Assembly (NCBI GenBank): GCA_023554245.1
Contig: JAMJQL010000092.1
Location: 1 to 64,000, forward strand
Direction of reading: 5' to 3'
Source: Gemmatimonadota bacterium
GTDB taxonomy: Bacteria; Gemmatimonadota; Gemmatimonadetes; Palauibacterales; Palauibacteraceae
Length of the DNA stretch: 64,000 nt
Each line of letters begins with the position of its first letter. The first letter of the stretch is position 1. The position numbers and the translations under genes were made by a program. Below, one piece after another: positions 8,282-20,669 of this stretch. The notes beneath the pieces are model-generated. The model saw only the letters and a program-made list of their open reading frames with translations. It searched no databases and had not been told where the DNA came from.

Positions 8282-9544
8282 GTGGCCTCAGGATCGAGTC
8301 GGCGGGGCCTTCACGGCTACATTGCCCGGCGGTACCTGTCGAGCAGGAGAGGACGCGGATTCCTCAACCTGATCACCTGGATCGCGATCGGAGGGGTCGC
8401 GGTCGGCGTGATGGCCCTGATCGTGGTGATCGCGGTCATGTCGGGACTGCAGACGGACCTGCGTGAGAAGATCCTCGGAGCCAACTCACACGGCATGGTG
8501 CTGGAGCTGGGTGAGACGGTTCGAATGGACTCCTGGCCTTCCGTTCTGGAGCGCATCCGAGGTGACGAGGACGTAATCGCCGCGGCTCCTTTCATCTATA
8601 CGGAAGTCGGCCTGAACGTACCCGGGGGGAGCTACTCGGAAGGCGCAGTCCTGAGGGGCATACAGAACGACTCGACGGCACTCGAGGTGACCGAGATCGA
8701 TGAGCACCTCGTCTCCGGCACCATGCCGTTCGGGGAGACCGAGTCCGGCCGCCCCGGGATCGTGCTGGGTGCGAGCCTCGCCGATCGGCTCGGGCTGTTT
8801 CCGGGGCGACAGGTTACTCTCGTCTCCTTCCAGGGAGCGGAGCTGACGCCGACCGGCATTCAACCGCAGATGCGTTTGTTCGAGGTGACGGGGCTCTTCG
8901 AGACCGGACTCTACCAGTACGATACGAAGTTCGCGTACGTCGACCTGGCTGCCGCTCAGACGCTGTTGCGCATGGGCACGGCGGTGACCGGCGTGGAATT
9001 CAACGTACGGGACCCCTGGAAATCCGGCGAAGTCTCCGACCGCCTGGAAGCAGATCTGGGATTCCCGTATCGGGTAGACGACTGGCAGAAGCAGAACGCC
9101 AGTCTCTTCTCGGCCCTCAAGCTCGAGAAGTTCGCGATGGGCGTGATTCTCCTCCTCATCGTGCTGGTCGCTTCCTTCAACATCGTCTCCACCCTGATCA
9201 TGGTAGTCACGGACAAGATCCGTGAAATCGGAATCCTGCGGGCGATGGGCCTCACCGAGCGAGACGTGACCCGGATCTTCGTCGTTCAGGGCGTGGTGAT
9301 CGGACTGATCGGCACGGCCATAGGAACGATTTTCGGCCTCCTCCTCTCCTGGCTGCTCTACGAGTACGAGTTCATCAGCCTGCCGGGTGACGTGTACTTC
9401 GTCGACCGGCTGCCCGTCGATGTGCAACCGCTCGACGTGCTCACGATCGTCGGTGCATCGCTCCTCATCTCCTTCCTCGCGACACTGTATCCGGCGCGCC
9501 GCGCGGCGGAGTACACGCCGGTGGAGGCGATCCGCCATGAGTGA
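8282..9544 (+). CDS. LolC/LolE-family lipoprotein-releasing ABC permease
   Basis: This is the membrane subunit of the Lol system, which extracts outer-membrane lipoproteins from the inner membrane. The 420-residue protein has one N-terminal transmembrane helix (GVAVGVMALIVVIAVMSGL), a large periplasmic domain, and three C-terminal helices of the FtsX type. The conserved stretch FNIVSTLIMVVTDKIREIGILRAMG precedes the second of these helices, and the end is YPARRAAEYTPVEAIRHE. The start is a GTG with GAGGAAGAG upstream. Only one permease gene is present, so the complex may be a homodimer; LolC and LolE cannot be told apart here. It overlaps lolD by 8 bases. Confidence 0.9.
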   Translation: MASGSSRRGLHGYIARRYLSSRRGRGFLNLITWIAIGGVAVGVMALIVVIAVMSGLQTDLREKILGANSHGMVLELGETVRMDSWPSVLERIRGDEDVIAAAPFIYTEVGLNVPGGSYSEGAVLRGIQNDSTALEVTEIDEHLVSGTMPFGETESGRPGIVLGASLADRLGLFPGRQVTLVSFQGAELTPTGIQPQMRLFEVTGLFETGLYQYDTKFAYVDLAAAQTLLRMGTAVTGVEFNVRDPWKSGEVSDRLEADLGFPYRVDDWQKQNASLFSALKLEKFAMGVILLLIVLVASFNIVSTLIMVVTDKIREIGILRAMGLTERDVTRIFVVQGVVIGLIGTAIGTIFGLLLSWLLYEYEFISLPGDVYFVDRLPVDVQPLDVLTIVGASLLISFLATLYPARRAAEYTPVEAIRHE

Positions 9545-10280
9545 GCTCCGAACTGGTGCGAGGGAGGACCTTCCACGCGATTCGCTGCCGATCGAAGCGC
9601 GGGACGTGGAGCGGACGTTCCAGGGTGCGACAGGTGATCCGATTCGGGTTCTCCGGGGCATCGACCTCGAGGTCGAACGTGGCGAGACGGTTTCGATCGT
9701 CGGGCCGAGCGGCGCGGGCAAGTCCACGCTCCTTCACGTTCTCGGGGGCCTTGATCTTCCAACCGCCGGGCGCGTCCACCTCGGGGGGCGCGAACTCTCG
9801 CGCCTGAGTGACGAGGAGCTCGCGCGGGTCCGAAATCAGTATGTCGGCTTCGTCTTCCAGTTTCACCATCTTCTCAGGGACTTCACGGCACTGGAGAACG
9901 TGATGATGCCGCAGGTGATCGCAGGTGCCGAGCGGGCCGAGGCGAGGGCCCGGTCCGAGAAGCTCCTGAGGCAGGTCGGGCTGGAGAGCCGAATGGAGCA
10001 CCGCCCGGCGAAGCTCTCGGGGGGGGAACAGCAGCGAGTCGCCGTCGCGCGGGCCCTTGCCAACGAACCGCCCGTATTGCTGGCCGATGAGCCGTCCGGT
10101 AACCTGGACCGGGAGACCAGCGAGCGCCTGCACGACGTGCTGTTCGACCTGGTCGAGCACCACGGTACGGCGCTGGTCGTCGTGACCCATAACACATCTC
10201 TCGCCGACCGGACGGACCGGGTGCTGGAGCTTCGGGACGGCATTCTGCGGCGGCTGGACGGACACGAGGCTGCGACCTGA
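9537..10280 (+). CDS. lolD: Lipoprotein-releasing ABC transporter ATPase
   Basis: LolD powers lipoprotein release by the LolC/E permease encoded just upstream. The 247-residue product has Walker A GPSGAGKS (residues 56-63), the Q-loop region YVGFVFQFHHLL, the signature LSGGEQQRVAVARAL, Walker B with VLLADEPSGNLD, and a switch histidine in VVVTHNTSL. These residues are intact. The ATG at 9537 overlaps the permease stop. The open frame extends further upstream inside the permease gene, but nothing there resembles the family. An N-terminal extension of about 20 residues precedes the ABC fold. Confidence 0.94.
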   Translation: MSELRTGAREDLPRDSLPIEARDVERTFQGATGDPIRVLRGIDLEVERGETVSIVGPSGAGKSTLLHVLGGLDLPTAGRVHLGGRELSRLSDEELARVRNQYVGFVFQFHHLLRDFTALENVMMPQVIAGAERAEARARSEKLLRQVGLESRMEHRPAKLSGGEQQRVAVARALANEPPVLLADEPSGNLDRETSERLHDVLFDLVEHHGTALVVVTHNTSLADRTDRVLELRDGILRRLDGHEAAT

Positions 10281-10299
10281 GCGGGAGCGGAGTGCAAGT

Positions 10300-10809
10300 G
10301 TGAGCGACGGGATGAATTGTGACAATTGCGGCGAGCGCCAGGCCGAGATCCAGTTGACCACGATCGAGGACGGCGAGATGTCGACGCTGCATCTCTGCTC
10401 GGTCTGTGCGAGTGAGAAGGGTGTGTCCGCTTCAGCTCCAGCCAAGGCCCCCCTGGTCGACTTCCTCGCGCAGCTCGGCAAGGGTAGCGAGACCGAGTCC
10501 GGGCGCTTGCCGATGGATCCCTGTCCGTATTGCGGCACTACGGCCGCCGACTTCCGTCGGACCGGACGGCTGGGGTGCGCGGAATGCTGGGTCCATTTCG
10601 ATGAACGTCTCCGCGGTCTCGTCAGGCGTCTCCAGGGGTCCGTTCAGCACGTGGGCAAACTGTACGTACACGCCGGCTCGGAGATCGGCGACCGGATCGG
10701 AGAACTGGCCGCGCTTCGCCGCCGCCTTCAGCGCGCGGTCGACACGGAGGACTTCGAGGCAGCCGCTGAATTCCGGGATCGGATCCGTGAAATCGAGGCC
10801 AGTTCCTGA
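10300..10809 (+). CDS. mcsA: McsA, zinc-ribbon/UVR activator of the McsB arginine kinase
   Basis: McsA binds and activates the protein-arginine kinase McsB. The 169-residue protein has four CxxC knuckles: CDNC near the N-terminus, CSVC, CPYC and CAEC. It ends in a UVR-type helix pair (LRRRLQRAVDTEDFEAAAEFRDRIREIE). This layout is diagnostic of McsA. The start is taken as GTG 10300; ATG 10312 is an alternative that would lose only four residues. The last base of its stop codon is the first base of the mcsB ATG, so the two are translationally coupled. A CtsR repressor gene, the usual partner in Bacillota, is not present next to it. Confidence 0.92.
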   Translation: MSDGMNCDNCGERQAEIQLTTIEDGEMSTLHLCSVCASEKGVSASAPAKAPLVDFLAQLGKGSETESGRLPMDPCPYCGTTAADFRRTGRLGCAECWVHFDERLRGLVRRLQGSVQHVGKLYVHAGSEIGDRIGELAALRRRLQRAVDTEDFEAAAEFRDRIREIEASS

Positions 10810-11897
10810 TGGAAGCGCGGGGAAGCCTCGACGGTCGAGGCATGGCCTGGCTGTCCGGGGGTGGCGAAGAATCGGAGATCGTGCTTTCGACCCGGGTTCG
10901 GCTCGCCCGAAACCTCCAGGGTTTTCCGTTTCCGATTCGCGCCGGCGTGGAAGACTCGGCTCGGGTACTGGAGCGGGCACGGGCGGCGATCGAAGCGGCC
11001 GATTCTCTCGCGGGAGCCGACATCTGGACGGTCGACTCGATGGAGGCGCGCGACAGAGATCTGCTGCTGGAGCGTCATCTCGTCAGCCGGGAACTGCTGG
11101 AGCGGGCCTCCGAAGGACTCTCCCATGCGGCACTCGTTCTATCGACGGACGACGCGATCGGGGTGATGGTCAACGAAGAGGACCACCTCCGACTGCAGGC
11201 GTTCGGGGCGGGGTTCGCCCTGGAGGATACCTGGAGACGGGTAGACCGTCTCGATGAGGAGCTCGGAGCCCTGCTCCCGTTCGCGTTTCACCACGAGCTC
11301 GGATATCTGACCTCCTGCCCCACCAACGTGGGCACGGGTCTGAGGGCCTCGGTGTTGATTCACCTCCCGGGACTGGTTCTCACCAAGGAGATCAACAAGG
11401 TCCTGGAGGGTATCTCTCAAGTGGGCCTCACCTACCGCGGCTTCCACGGAGAAGGCTCGGAGGTCGTCGGCAACCTGTTCCAGATCTCCAACCAGACGAC
11501 GCTTGGCAAGACGGAAGAAGACCTGGTCGATCACCTCGCCCGGGTCACAGGCAAAGTGATCGAATACGAACGTAGCGCCCGCACCGTTTTGCTCCGAGAA
11601 GCTCCGACCGTGCTGGAGGACAAAGTCTGGCGTGCCTTCGGAATCCTCAGGACCTCACGCAGTCTCTCGACGGGCGAGATGCTGAATCTCCTCTCGGGCC
11701 TGCGGCTGGGGGTTTCCTTGAAACTACTGCCCATGCCCAGGGTAGAGACGCTCAACGAGATCCTCGTTCTCGGCCAGACGGCGCACAGGTCGCGCGAAGT
11801 CGGAAGCACGCTCGACGAATCGGATGCCGACGTGGCCCGCGCCGCCTATGTCCGCGAGCGTCTGGCGGAGGACGAAACGCCCCGGGACCACGAATGA
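10809..11897 (+). CDS. mcsB: McsB protein-arginine kinase
   Basis: McsB phosphorylates arginines of damaged proteins, marking them for ClpC-ClpP degradation. The 362-residue protein has the phosphagen-kinase fold motifs STRVRLARN, NEEDH (residues about 122-126, with the catalytic Glu), FHHELGYLTSCPTNVGTG and QISNQTTLGKTEEDLV. It lacks the extra N-terminal domain of metabolic creatine/arginine kinases. The tail carries DVARAAYVRERL, close to the RDxxRA motif that McsB uses to bind phosphoarginine, but with Ala where the first Arg is expected. It sits between mcsA and clpC, which supports a protein-quality-control role. Confidence 0.93.
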   Translation: MEARGSLDGRGMAWLSGGGEESEIVLSTRVRLARNLQGFPFPIRAGVEDSARVLERARAAIEAADSLAGADIWTVDSMEARDRDLLLERHLVSRELLERASEGLSHAALVLSTDDAIGVMVNEEDHLRLQAFGAGFALEDTWRRVDRLDEELGALLPFAFHHELGYLTSCPTNVGTGLRASVLIHLPGLVLTKEINKVLEGISQVGLTYRGFHGEGSEVVGNLFQISNQTTLGKTEEDLVDHLARVTGKVIEYERSARTVLLREAPTVLEDKVWRAFGILRTSRSLSTGEMLNLLSGLRLGVSLKLLPMPRVETLNEILVLGQTAHRSREVGSTLDESDADVARAAYVRERLAEDETPRDHE

Positions 11898-11956
11898 CGG
11901 TCCAGGGCGGAATCTGAATTGAACCGCGGCGGGCCGCTCCGCCGTCAGAGGTGTGG

Positions 11957-14427
<2,471 letters not shown>

Positions 14428-14431
<4 letters not shown>

Positions 14432-16854
14432 AATCAGGCCGGTTTCTTCGGGTTGGAGTGACCCTCGCCACGTTGATGGCGGCGAGGGTCATCCCTTTGT
14501 GGGGGCAGGAGCAGACGCTCTACCAGGTACGGGTGGACAGCGTCGCCGTGTCCGGTGCATTCCGTTTCTCCGACGAGGGCGTGCGGCGAATCGCGGGCCT
14601 CCGGGAGGGAGAGGTCGTCAACGGCCCGGATGTTCAGGCCGCGATCCAGAGACTGTTCGCGACCGGTGAGTTCGAGGATGTGAGCATCCGCGTCACGGCA
14701 CGCGAGCCGAACATCTTCTATATCGACGTCTCCGAGCGTCCCCTCGTCGGCGACTTCGTATTCGACGGGCTCGATCACGTCAGCGAGAGCACGATCCGCG
14801 ATTCCGTCGGCCTCGTAGGCGGCACTGCGCTCGACCCCGCCCGGGTAGCTCAGGCCACGGTGCTGACCAGACAGCTGCTGGCCAACGCCGGTTTCCCGCA
14901 GGCCACGGTCGACACGAGCATGGTCGCGGATCCCTCCGGCCTGGACCAGGTCAACGTTGTGTTCGAGGTCAACGAAGGACCACGCCTGGCCCTTGCACGG
15001 GTCGAATTCACCGGCAACCGGGCATTCACCGATTCGCAGATTCGCGGGGCCATGAATACCTCTGAGGAGGGGTTCTTCTGGTTCAAACCCGGAGAACTGC
15101 ACCGGGATGAGTATCGTAGAGACCTGGCCGAGCGGATTCCGGAATTCTATGCCCGGTACGGCTACATCGACATGGAAGTTCTCGGCGATACGATTGTCGT
15201 CGACACCCTCACCGGGAAGGGCCGGATCGAGATTTCGGTCAACGAAGGACCGCAATACCTGATCCGTTCGTTCGAGATCGAAGGAAACCGGCGCTTTCCC
15301 TCTTCCCAGCTCGCAGAGTACTTCCCGGACGTGGTCGAAGGACTTCTCGGTGGGGCCCGGTCGCAAGAGGCACTTGACGAGATCAGACCACCGTTCGATC
15401 GCTCGGCTTTCGATGAGGCGAGCCAGAAGATCGCGGATCTCTACAGAGATGCCGGATATCTCTCTGTTAACATAGCTCCCGAGGTTCGCCGGCACCCGGT
15501 TGAAGAGGGCGAAGCGAATCCGACCGTGGAGACGCGCCTTCTCGTACAGGAAGGTCAGCCGGCCTACATCAGGACCGTCAGCATCGTGGGCAATGACTAC
15601 ACTCACGACGCAGTCATCCGAAAGGTCCTTCTCACCCTGCCCGGCGACGTTTACTCTCAGCAGCTCCTGGTGCAAAGCATCCGAAATCTTCAGTCGCTCG
15701 GGTTCTTCGAGACTTTGCCGCCGGACGAAGCGATCCAGATCAAGCCGCGCGACGACGGCGACATCGATCTCGTATATCGCGTCAAGGAGAAGCAGACCGG
15801 CAACGTCAACTTCGGGATCTCGGCCGCTGCAGCGACCGGTCTGGCAGGGTTCATAGGGTACGACCAGCCGAATCTTTTCGGTCAGGCAAAGGTCGGCCAT
15901 TTTCGCTGGTTGTTCGGACGGCGGTCGCAGGACATCGAGGTGAGCTACACGGACCCGGAGATCTTCGGGTCTCGAAACAGTCTCTCAGTGGGCGTTCAGA
16001 GCGCACGGGACCAGTTTCAGACTTTCAGCCTCGGGACGCGCCGTCAGACGGGTGGCTTCTTCGAGTTTGGAGTTCCGATATTCCGTCTCCGGTCCACCCG
16101 GTTCTATGCCGGATACTCGCTGTTCAACGACGAGGTCTCGGACCTGGACACCTTCGGGATCCCCGAGGGCCAGGAAGACCTCATCACCCAGGGCACCCGG
16201 AGCACGATCAGTCTGCGCCTGGTCCGGGACAATCGGGCAGGCGGTCTGTTCCCCGTTTCGGGGAGTCGAAACTCGATCTCGGCGCGCTTCACGGGAGGAA
16301 TCCTGGGCGGGGACGGGAACTACAATCGGTGGGACCTGACGAGCGAGTGGTTCGCACCGGTCGGACAGATCGGTGGCAGCGGGGGAGGGGTGCCCATCGA
16401 GCTCGTCCTCGGCCTCGCCTTCCGTGGTGGCCTCGTGTTCGGCGACAACCCGTTCTTCGTCGAGCGTTACTACGTCGGGGGCACGCAGGTTGGACAGCAG
16501 GTGCGCGGGTACGAGGAGGCGACGATCACCCCTCAGGGCCATGTGCCGCGCTCGGCTCCGATCAGCAGTCTTGACCGTGTCGGAGAAGCATACTTCACGA
16601 CTACCGCCCAGTTCGGGGTCAAGCTGACGGACAACATATTCGGCAGCGCCTTCGTCGATGGGGGCAACGTCTGGAAGAACGCGGGGGAGTTCAATCCCAC
16701 GGACCTTCTGCTGGGAGCGGGGTTAGGAGTTTCCCTCGTCACCCCGTTTGGACCGATCGGAATCGATTATGCCTACGGATTCGATCGACGCGATGTTCTG
16801 GGACGAGCCGATCCGGGCTGGCAGCTCCACTTCAGATTCGGCCGGCTGTTCTGA
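14428..16854 (+). CDS. bamA: Outer-membrane protein assembly factor BamA
   Basis: BamA is the Omp85 barrel that inserts beta-barrel proteins into the outer membrane. The 808-residue precursor has a signal peptide (residues 1-27), a series of POTRA repeats (about 30-420, each with a VNEGP-type turn such as [17 protein letters not shown]), and a C-terminal 16-strand barrel. The barrel holds the [11 protein letters not shown] loop, equivalent to the VRGF lid motif, and ends LHFRFGRLF with the terminal Phe of the beta-signal. The GTG start overlaps the clpC stop by 4 bases. It opens the envelope series bamA-skp-lpxD, the same order as in many Proteobacteria. Confidence 0.95.
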
Positions 16855-16933
16855 TCGAGAACTTTGTGGAGCCGGTCCCGCGCAGGGCGAGGGCCGGAGA
16901 GACATACCGTACCCTTTTTAGGAGAGCGTATCG

Positions 16934-17491
16934 ATGTTTCTGGTTCGAATGACCGCGGCGGCCTTCGCGGCCCTTGCATTGCTCGCCGTCCCCTCAGCTC
17001 AGGCGCAGAACGTGCCTCCGGCTGGGACTACCTTCGTCTACTTGAACTCAGCGCAGATTCTGCAGGCTGCTCCGGGATCGGCAGATGCCCAGCGCACGTT
17101 CGACCGGGAGCTGGGAGAGTGGCGCCAGGAGCTGGAGCAGCAGGCGGCAGTGGTTGACTCCCTTCTTCGGGACTACCAGCGGCAGGAAGTCATGCTCAGT
17201 CCTCAGGCGAAGGAGCAGAAGCAGGCGGAGATCCAGACCCGTCAGCAGGAGCTGCAGAATCGCAGGCTGGAGCTCGAGAATCAGGCGCAACAGCGTCAGC
17301 AGGAGCTGCTGCGGCCCATACTCGAGAGCGTGACGGGCCTGATCGACCAGATTCGTTCGGAGAACAACTACGCGATGGTATTCGACATTTCGACGGAGGG
17401 TGTGGTGGCGGCGGCTCCCGAACTCGATATTACATCGTTAGTCATGCAGCGGATGGGCACGGCAGAGCCTGCCACGGGGGACACTCCCTGA
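16934..17491 (+). CDS. OmpH/Skp-like periplasmic chaperone
   Basis: Skp holds unfolded outer-membrane proteins on their way to BamA. The 185-residue protein has a signal peptide ending AQAQN, a short strand segment (FVYLNSAQILQAAPG, the OmpH start motif) and a long Gln/Glu-rich coiled coil (about residues 55-130). It finishes with the small strand domain EILRPILESV-like ILESVTGLIDQI plus YAMVFDIS. A GGAGAG ribosome site precedes the ATG. The gene follows bamA after 79 bases and precedes lpxD, which is the classical order. Confidence 0.9.
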   Translation: MFLVRMTAAAFAALALLAVPSAQAQNVPPAGTTFVYLNSAQILQAAPGSADAQRTFDRELGEWRQELEQQAAVVDSLLRDYQRQEVMLSPQAKEQKQAEIQTRQQELQNRRLELENQAQQRQQELLRPILESVTGLIDQIRSENNYAMVFDISTEGVVAAAPELDITSLVMQRMGTAEPATGDTP

Positions 17492-17545
17492 CCCATCGCG
17501 GTACGTCCGACCCGGATTGCGGACACCAGCGGAACGGATAAGCGG

Positions 17546-18571
17546 ATGACCTTTACGGCCAGAGAACTCGCGGAGCGAGTCTCCGGACGCGTCGAGGGAG
17601 ACCCGGACCGTCTACTCGCGGGAATCGCCCCTGCGGGTAACGCCGGCCCGGAGCATCTTACGTACGTCGTCAACGAAAAGTACGCGCGGCGCCTGCAGCA
17701 GAACGAGGCGGGGGCCGCGCTCGTACCGGTAGACCTCGACCTGGATGCGAATGGAACGACGTTGATCCGGGTGGAGAACCCGGAGCTCGCATTCAGCCGA
17801 CTGATAGCCCTTTTCCTGCCCGCAGAGTCTGCGCCTCCCGGGGTACACCCAACCGCCGTGCTCGGAGAGGGGACGGTTCTCGGAGTCGATGTTTCGCTCG
17901 GACCTTATGTGACGGTTGGTCGAGATTGCCGGATCGGCGATCGCTGCGAGATCGGACCGGGCGTCCACATCGGACAAGGCGTGTCGATTGGTGACGACTG
18001 TGTCATCGGGGCCAATTGCTCACTTCTGCAGGGTGCGGTTCTGCGAGATCGAGTCCGGCTCCACACGGGCGTTCGGTTGTCCGTTGACGGCTTCGGGTAC
18101 GCCGCGGGTGCGGATGGACCGGTGAAGATCCCCCAGGTCGGCCGGTGCGTGATCGGGAATGACGTGGAGATCGGAGCGAACAGCACCATCGACAGGGGTT
18201 CGCTGGGGGATACGAGCGTCGGCGACGGTACGAAGATCGACAATCTGGTTCATATCGGTCACAACTGTCGAATCGGGAGGAACTGCTTCATCGTCGCGCA
18301 GGTCGGGATCGCGGGGAGCAGTATCGTCGAGGACGGCGCACGTCTGGCCGGCCAGGTCGGCCTCGCAGGTCATCTCACGGTCGGAGCGGGAGCGTCGGTG
18401 GGAGCCCAGTCCGGCGTCATGACGGACATTCCGGCCGGTGAGATCTGGTCCGGCTACCCTGCCAGGCCTCACCGCATGTGGCTCCGGGCCACATCGTACT
18501 TCTACAAGCTTCCCGAGCTCGCGCGCCGGATCGAAGCTCTCGGTCGGTCCGCCGGAGAGGACTCCCGGTGA
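17546..18571 (+). CDS. lpxD: UDP-3-O-acylglucosamine N-acyltransferase
   Basis: LpxD adds the N-linked hydroxyacyl chain in step three of lipid A synthesis. The 341-residue protein has the N-terminal UDP-binding domain (FTARELAERVSGRVEGDPD) and a left-handed beta-helix of hexapeptide repeats through the middle. The catalytic His lies in NLVHIGHNCRIG. A C-terminal helix (YFYKLPELARRIEALGR) packs on the trimer. Length and order are normal. The stop overlaps the lpxC-fabZ GTG by 4 bases. Confidence 0.96.
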   Translation: MTFTARELAERVSGRVEGDPDRLLAGIAPAGNAGPEHLTYVVNEKYARRLQQNEAGAALVPVDLDLDANGTTLIRVENPELAFSRLIALFLPAESAPPGVHPTAVLGEGTVLGVDVSLGPYVTVGRDCRIGDRCEIGPGVHIGQGVSIGDDCVIGANCSLLQGAVLRDRVRLHTGVRLSVDGFGYAAGADGPVKIPQVGRCVIGNDVEIGANSTIDRGSLGDTSVGDGTKIDNLVHIGHNCRIGRNCFIVAQVGIAGSSIVEDGARLAGQVGLAGHLTVGAGASVGAQSGVMTDIPAGEIWSGYPARPHRMWLRATSYFYKLPELARRIEALGRSAGEDSR

Positions 18572-19872
18572 GCGATCCCGCACAGGACGTTCACGTGCAA
18601 CGCACGATCGCGTCGCCCTTTACGGAGCAAGGAACCGGACTTCACAGCGGTCTCCCCGCCCATGCCGAGGTGCGGCCGGCAGGTCCTGACACCGGGGTCA
18701 TATTCCGACGTCTGGACTTGAAGGGAGAGCCGACGATTCCGGCGGATGTCGAACTGGTATCCGGCGTGGAGTGGGAGACCGTACTGGGACCGGCCGACGC
18801 GTCGGTGCGCACCGTAGAACACCTCCTGGCTGCCCTCGCCACCCACCGGATAGACAATGTCGAAGTCCGACTGCAAGGATCGGAGCCACCGTCACTCGAC
18901 GGGAGCAGCGCCCTCTGGTGTGCGGCCATCGAGGCCGCGGGGATCGTCGAACAGGAGGCGCCCGCCCGGACGATCGAGGTACGGGAGGCCTTCAGTCTCG
19001 AGGACGGAGCCTCGCGGTATGCCGTTGCGCCCTATGACGGATACCGGGTGAGCGCCGGAATCGAGTTCGATCACCCGGTGATTCAGCGCCAGTACGCCTC
19101 GGCGGAGATTCGGGCGGGAGAATTCTGCCGCGAGGTAGCGCCTGCGCGAACTTTCGGTCTGCAAAGCTGGGCAAAAGCTCTGCACGCGCGCGGGCTCGCG
19201 ATGGGAGCAGATTTCGAGAACACGATCGCCCTCACGGACGAGGGCATCGCCGATGGCATCGAGTTGAGGTTTCCGGACGAATTCGTCCGTCACAAGATCA
19301 TCGACGTGGTGGGCGATCTGGCCCTGGCCGGAGCCCGAATTCGGGCTCACATAATCGCCGAGCGGCCCAGTCACCGGGGAAATGTACAACTGGCGCGACG
19401 GCTTCGCCGCCTGCAATTCCGGCCGGCCGACGGTTCCCCCGTTCTCGAAGCCGAGCGGATCTTCGACTTTCTCCCGCATCGTTATCCGTTCCTGCTCGTC
19501 GATCGAATCCTCGAATTCGAGCCCGGTCGACGCATACTCGGGCTGAAGAACGTCACGATCAACGAGCCGTTTTTCTCCGGACATTTCCCCGGTCACCCCA
19601 TCATGCCGGGTGTGATGATCATTGAAGGAATGGCCCAGACGGGCGGGCTGATGCTGATGAACGAGGTTTCGGAATCCTCGAAGAAGCTGGTGTACTTCAT
19701 GTCGCTGGACAACGTGAAGTTCCGGCAGCCCGTGCGGCCGGGCGACACGCTGCTGTTCGACATGGAGATGCTCCAGTTCCGCGGCAGGGTGTGCAGGCTG
19801 AGGGGAGTCGGGACCGTGGACGGGCAAGTCGTCGCGGAGGCCACTCTGATGGCCCAGGTCGTCGACCGATGA
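18568..19872 (+). CDS. lpxC/fabZ: LpxC-FabZ fusion: lipid A deacetylase plus hydroxyacyl-ACP dehydratase
   Basis: Two enzymes are fused in one 434-residue chain. The N-terminal half is LpxC, the zinc deacetylase that commits UDP-acyl-GlcNAc to lipid A. Its metal and catalytic residues are in VEHLLAAL (Glu84/His85), HKIIDVVGDLAL (from residue 242) and SHRGN. The C-terminal part (about residue 295 on) is FabZ, the fatty-acid dehydratase, with FLPHRYPFLLVDR, the catalytic His in GHFPGHPIMPG and Glu in EGMAQ. Both halves look complete. The GTG start has GGAGAGG upstream. The fusion is known in Bacteroidota and some other diderm phyla. It joins two enzymes that compete for the same hydroxyacyl pool. 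Confidence 0.95.
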   Translation: MSDPAQDVHVQRTIASPFTEQGTGLHSGLPAHAEVRPAGPDTGVIFRRLDLKGEPTIPADVELVSGVEWETVLGPADASVRTVEHLLAALATHRIDNVEVRLQGSEPPSLDGSSALWCAAIEAAGIVEQEAPARTIEVREAFSLEDGASRYAVAPYDGYRVSAGIEFDHPVIQRQYASAEIRAGEFCREVAPARTFGLQSWAKALHARGLAMGADFENTIALTDEGIADGIELRFPDEFVRHKIIDVVGDLALAGARIRAHIIAERPSHRGNVQLARRLRRLQFRPADGSPVLEAERIFDFLPHRYPFLLVDRILEFEPGRRILGLKNVTINEPFFSGHFPGHPIMPGVMIIEGMAQTGGLMLMNEVSESSKKLVYFMSLDNVKFRQPVRPGDTLLFDMEMLQFRGRVCRLRGVGTVDGQVVAEATLMAQVVDR

Positions 19873-20669
19873 CACGAGGGCCGTTCTCGCCCGGTGAGGG
19901 AGTCCACGCTTCCGCGTTCGTGAGCCCGGACTCGGACGTTGCCCATGGAGTCAGGATCGGTCCCGGGTCGCTCGTAGGTCCGGGGGTCAGCATCGCGCCC
20001 GATGTAATCATCGGCGCGAACGTGGTGATCGAACGTGACACCCGGATCGGCACAGGGTGCCGCATCTACCATGGGGCTGTCGTGGGCACAGATCCGCAGG
20101 ACCTCAAGTACGAGGGAGAGCCTGCCATTCTCGAAATCGGCGAGAGGACGGTCGTGCGGGAATGTGCCACTGTCAACCGCGGAGCGGCTACCGACGGGGG
20201 CACACGGATCGGTTCCGATTGTCTGCTGATGACGGGCTGCCACGTGGCTCACGATTGCGTTCTGGGAGACCACGTGGTAATGGCGGGCCTGACGGCGCTC
20301 GGAGGACACGTGGAGATCGGAGACTGGGCCATCCTCGGCGGGTTGGCCGGGGCTCACCAGTTCACCCGGATCGGCGCCCACGCGTTCATTGGCGGTGCGA
20401 CGAAGCTCACCAAGGATGTTCCACCATACCTGCTCGCCGACGGCAATCCCTGTCGCACCCGCGGGATCAATGTCGTCGGGCTCCGGCGCAGAGGATTCGA
20501 CCGGGAGGTGATCGAGGATCTTCGCACGGCATATCGTCTGCTGTTCAAGAGCCCCGACATGAATATCGGGCAGGCCCTGTCCCTCATGGAGACTCAGGGC
20601 GAACTCGGACCGGAGGTCGCTTCGCTGGTTTCCTTCATACGTGAAAGCGAGCGAGGCGTTCACACGTGA
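19869..20669 (+). CDS. lpxA: Acyl-ACP:UDP-sugar O-acyltransferase LpxA
   Basis: LpxA performs the first acylation of lipid A synthesis, on UDP-GlcNAc or its 3-amino analogue. The 266-residue product is a left-handed beta-helix of hexapeptide repeats. It shows the family motif GTDPQDLKY and the catalytic His in CHVAHDCVLG. The C-terminal helical region is DVPPYLLADGNPCRTRGINVVGLRRRGF, where the family has DVPPY.ANPA..GLN..GLKRRGF. The ATG overlaps the fabZ stop by 4 bases. Which sugar it uses matters because a GnnA-like gene follows directly. Confidence 0.95.
   Translation: MTRGPFSPGEGVHASAFVSPDSDVAHGVRIGPGSLVGPGVSIAPDVIIGANVVIERDTRIGTGCRIYHGAVVGTDPQDLKYEGEPAILEIGERTVVRECATVNRGAATDGGTRIGSDCLLMTGCHVAHDCVLGDHVVMAGLTALGGHVEIGDWAILGGLAGAHQFTRIGAHAFIGGATKLTKDVPPYLLADGNPCRTRGINVVGLRRRGFDREVIEDLRTAYRLLFKSPDMNIGQALSLMETQGELGPEVASLVSFIRESERGVHT

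Noticed and set aside
14434-15900. Long minus-strand open frame opposite bamA (488 codons)
   Set aside because: Antisense to a clear BamA gene; GC-rich codon bias keeps the opposite frame open. No start site or family match.
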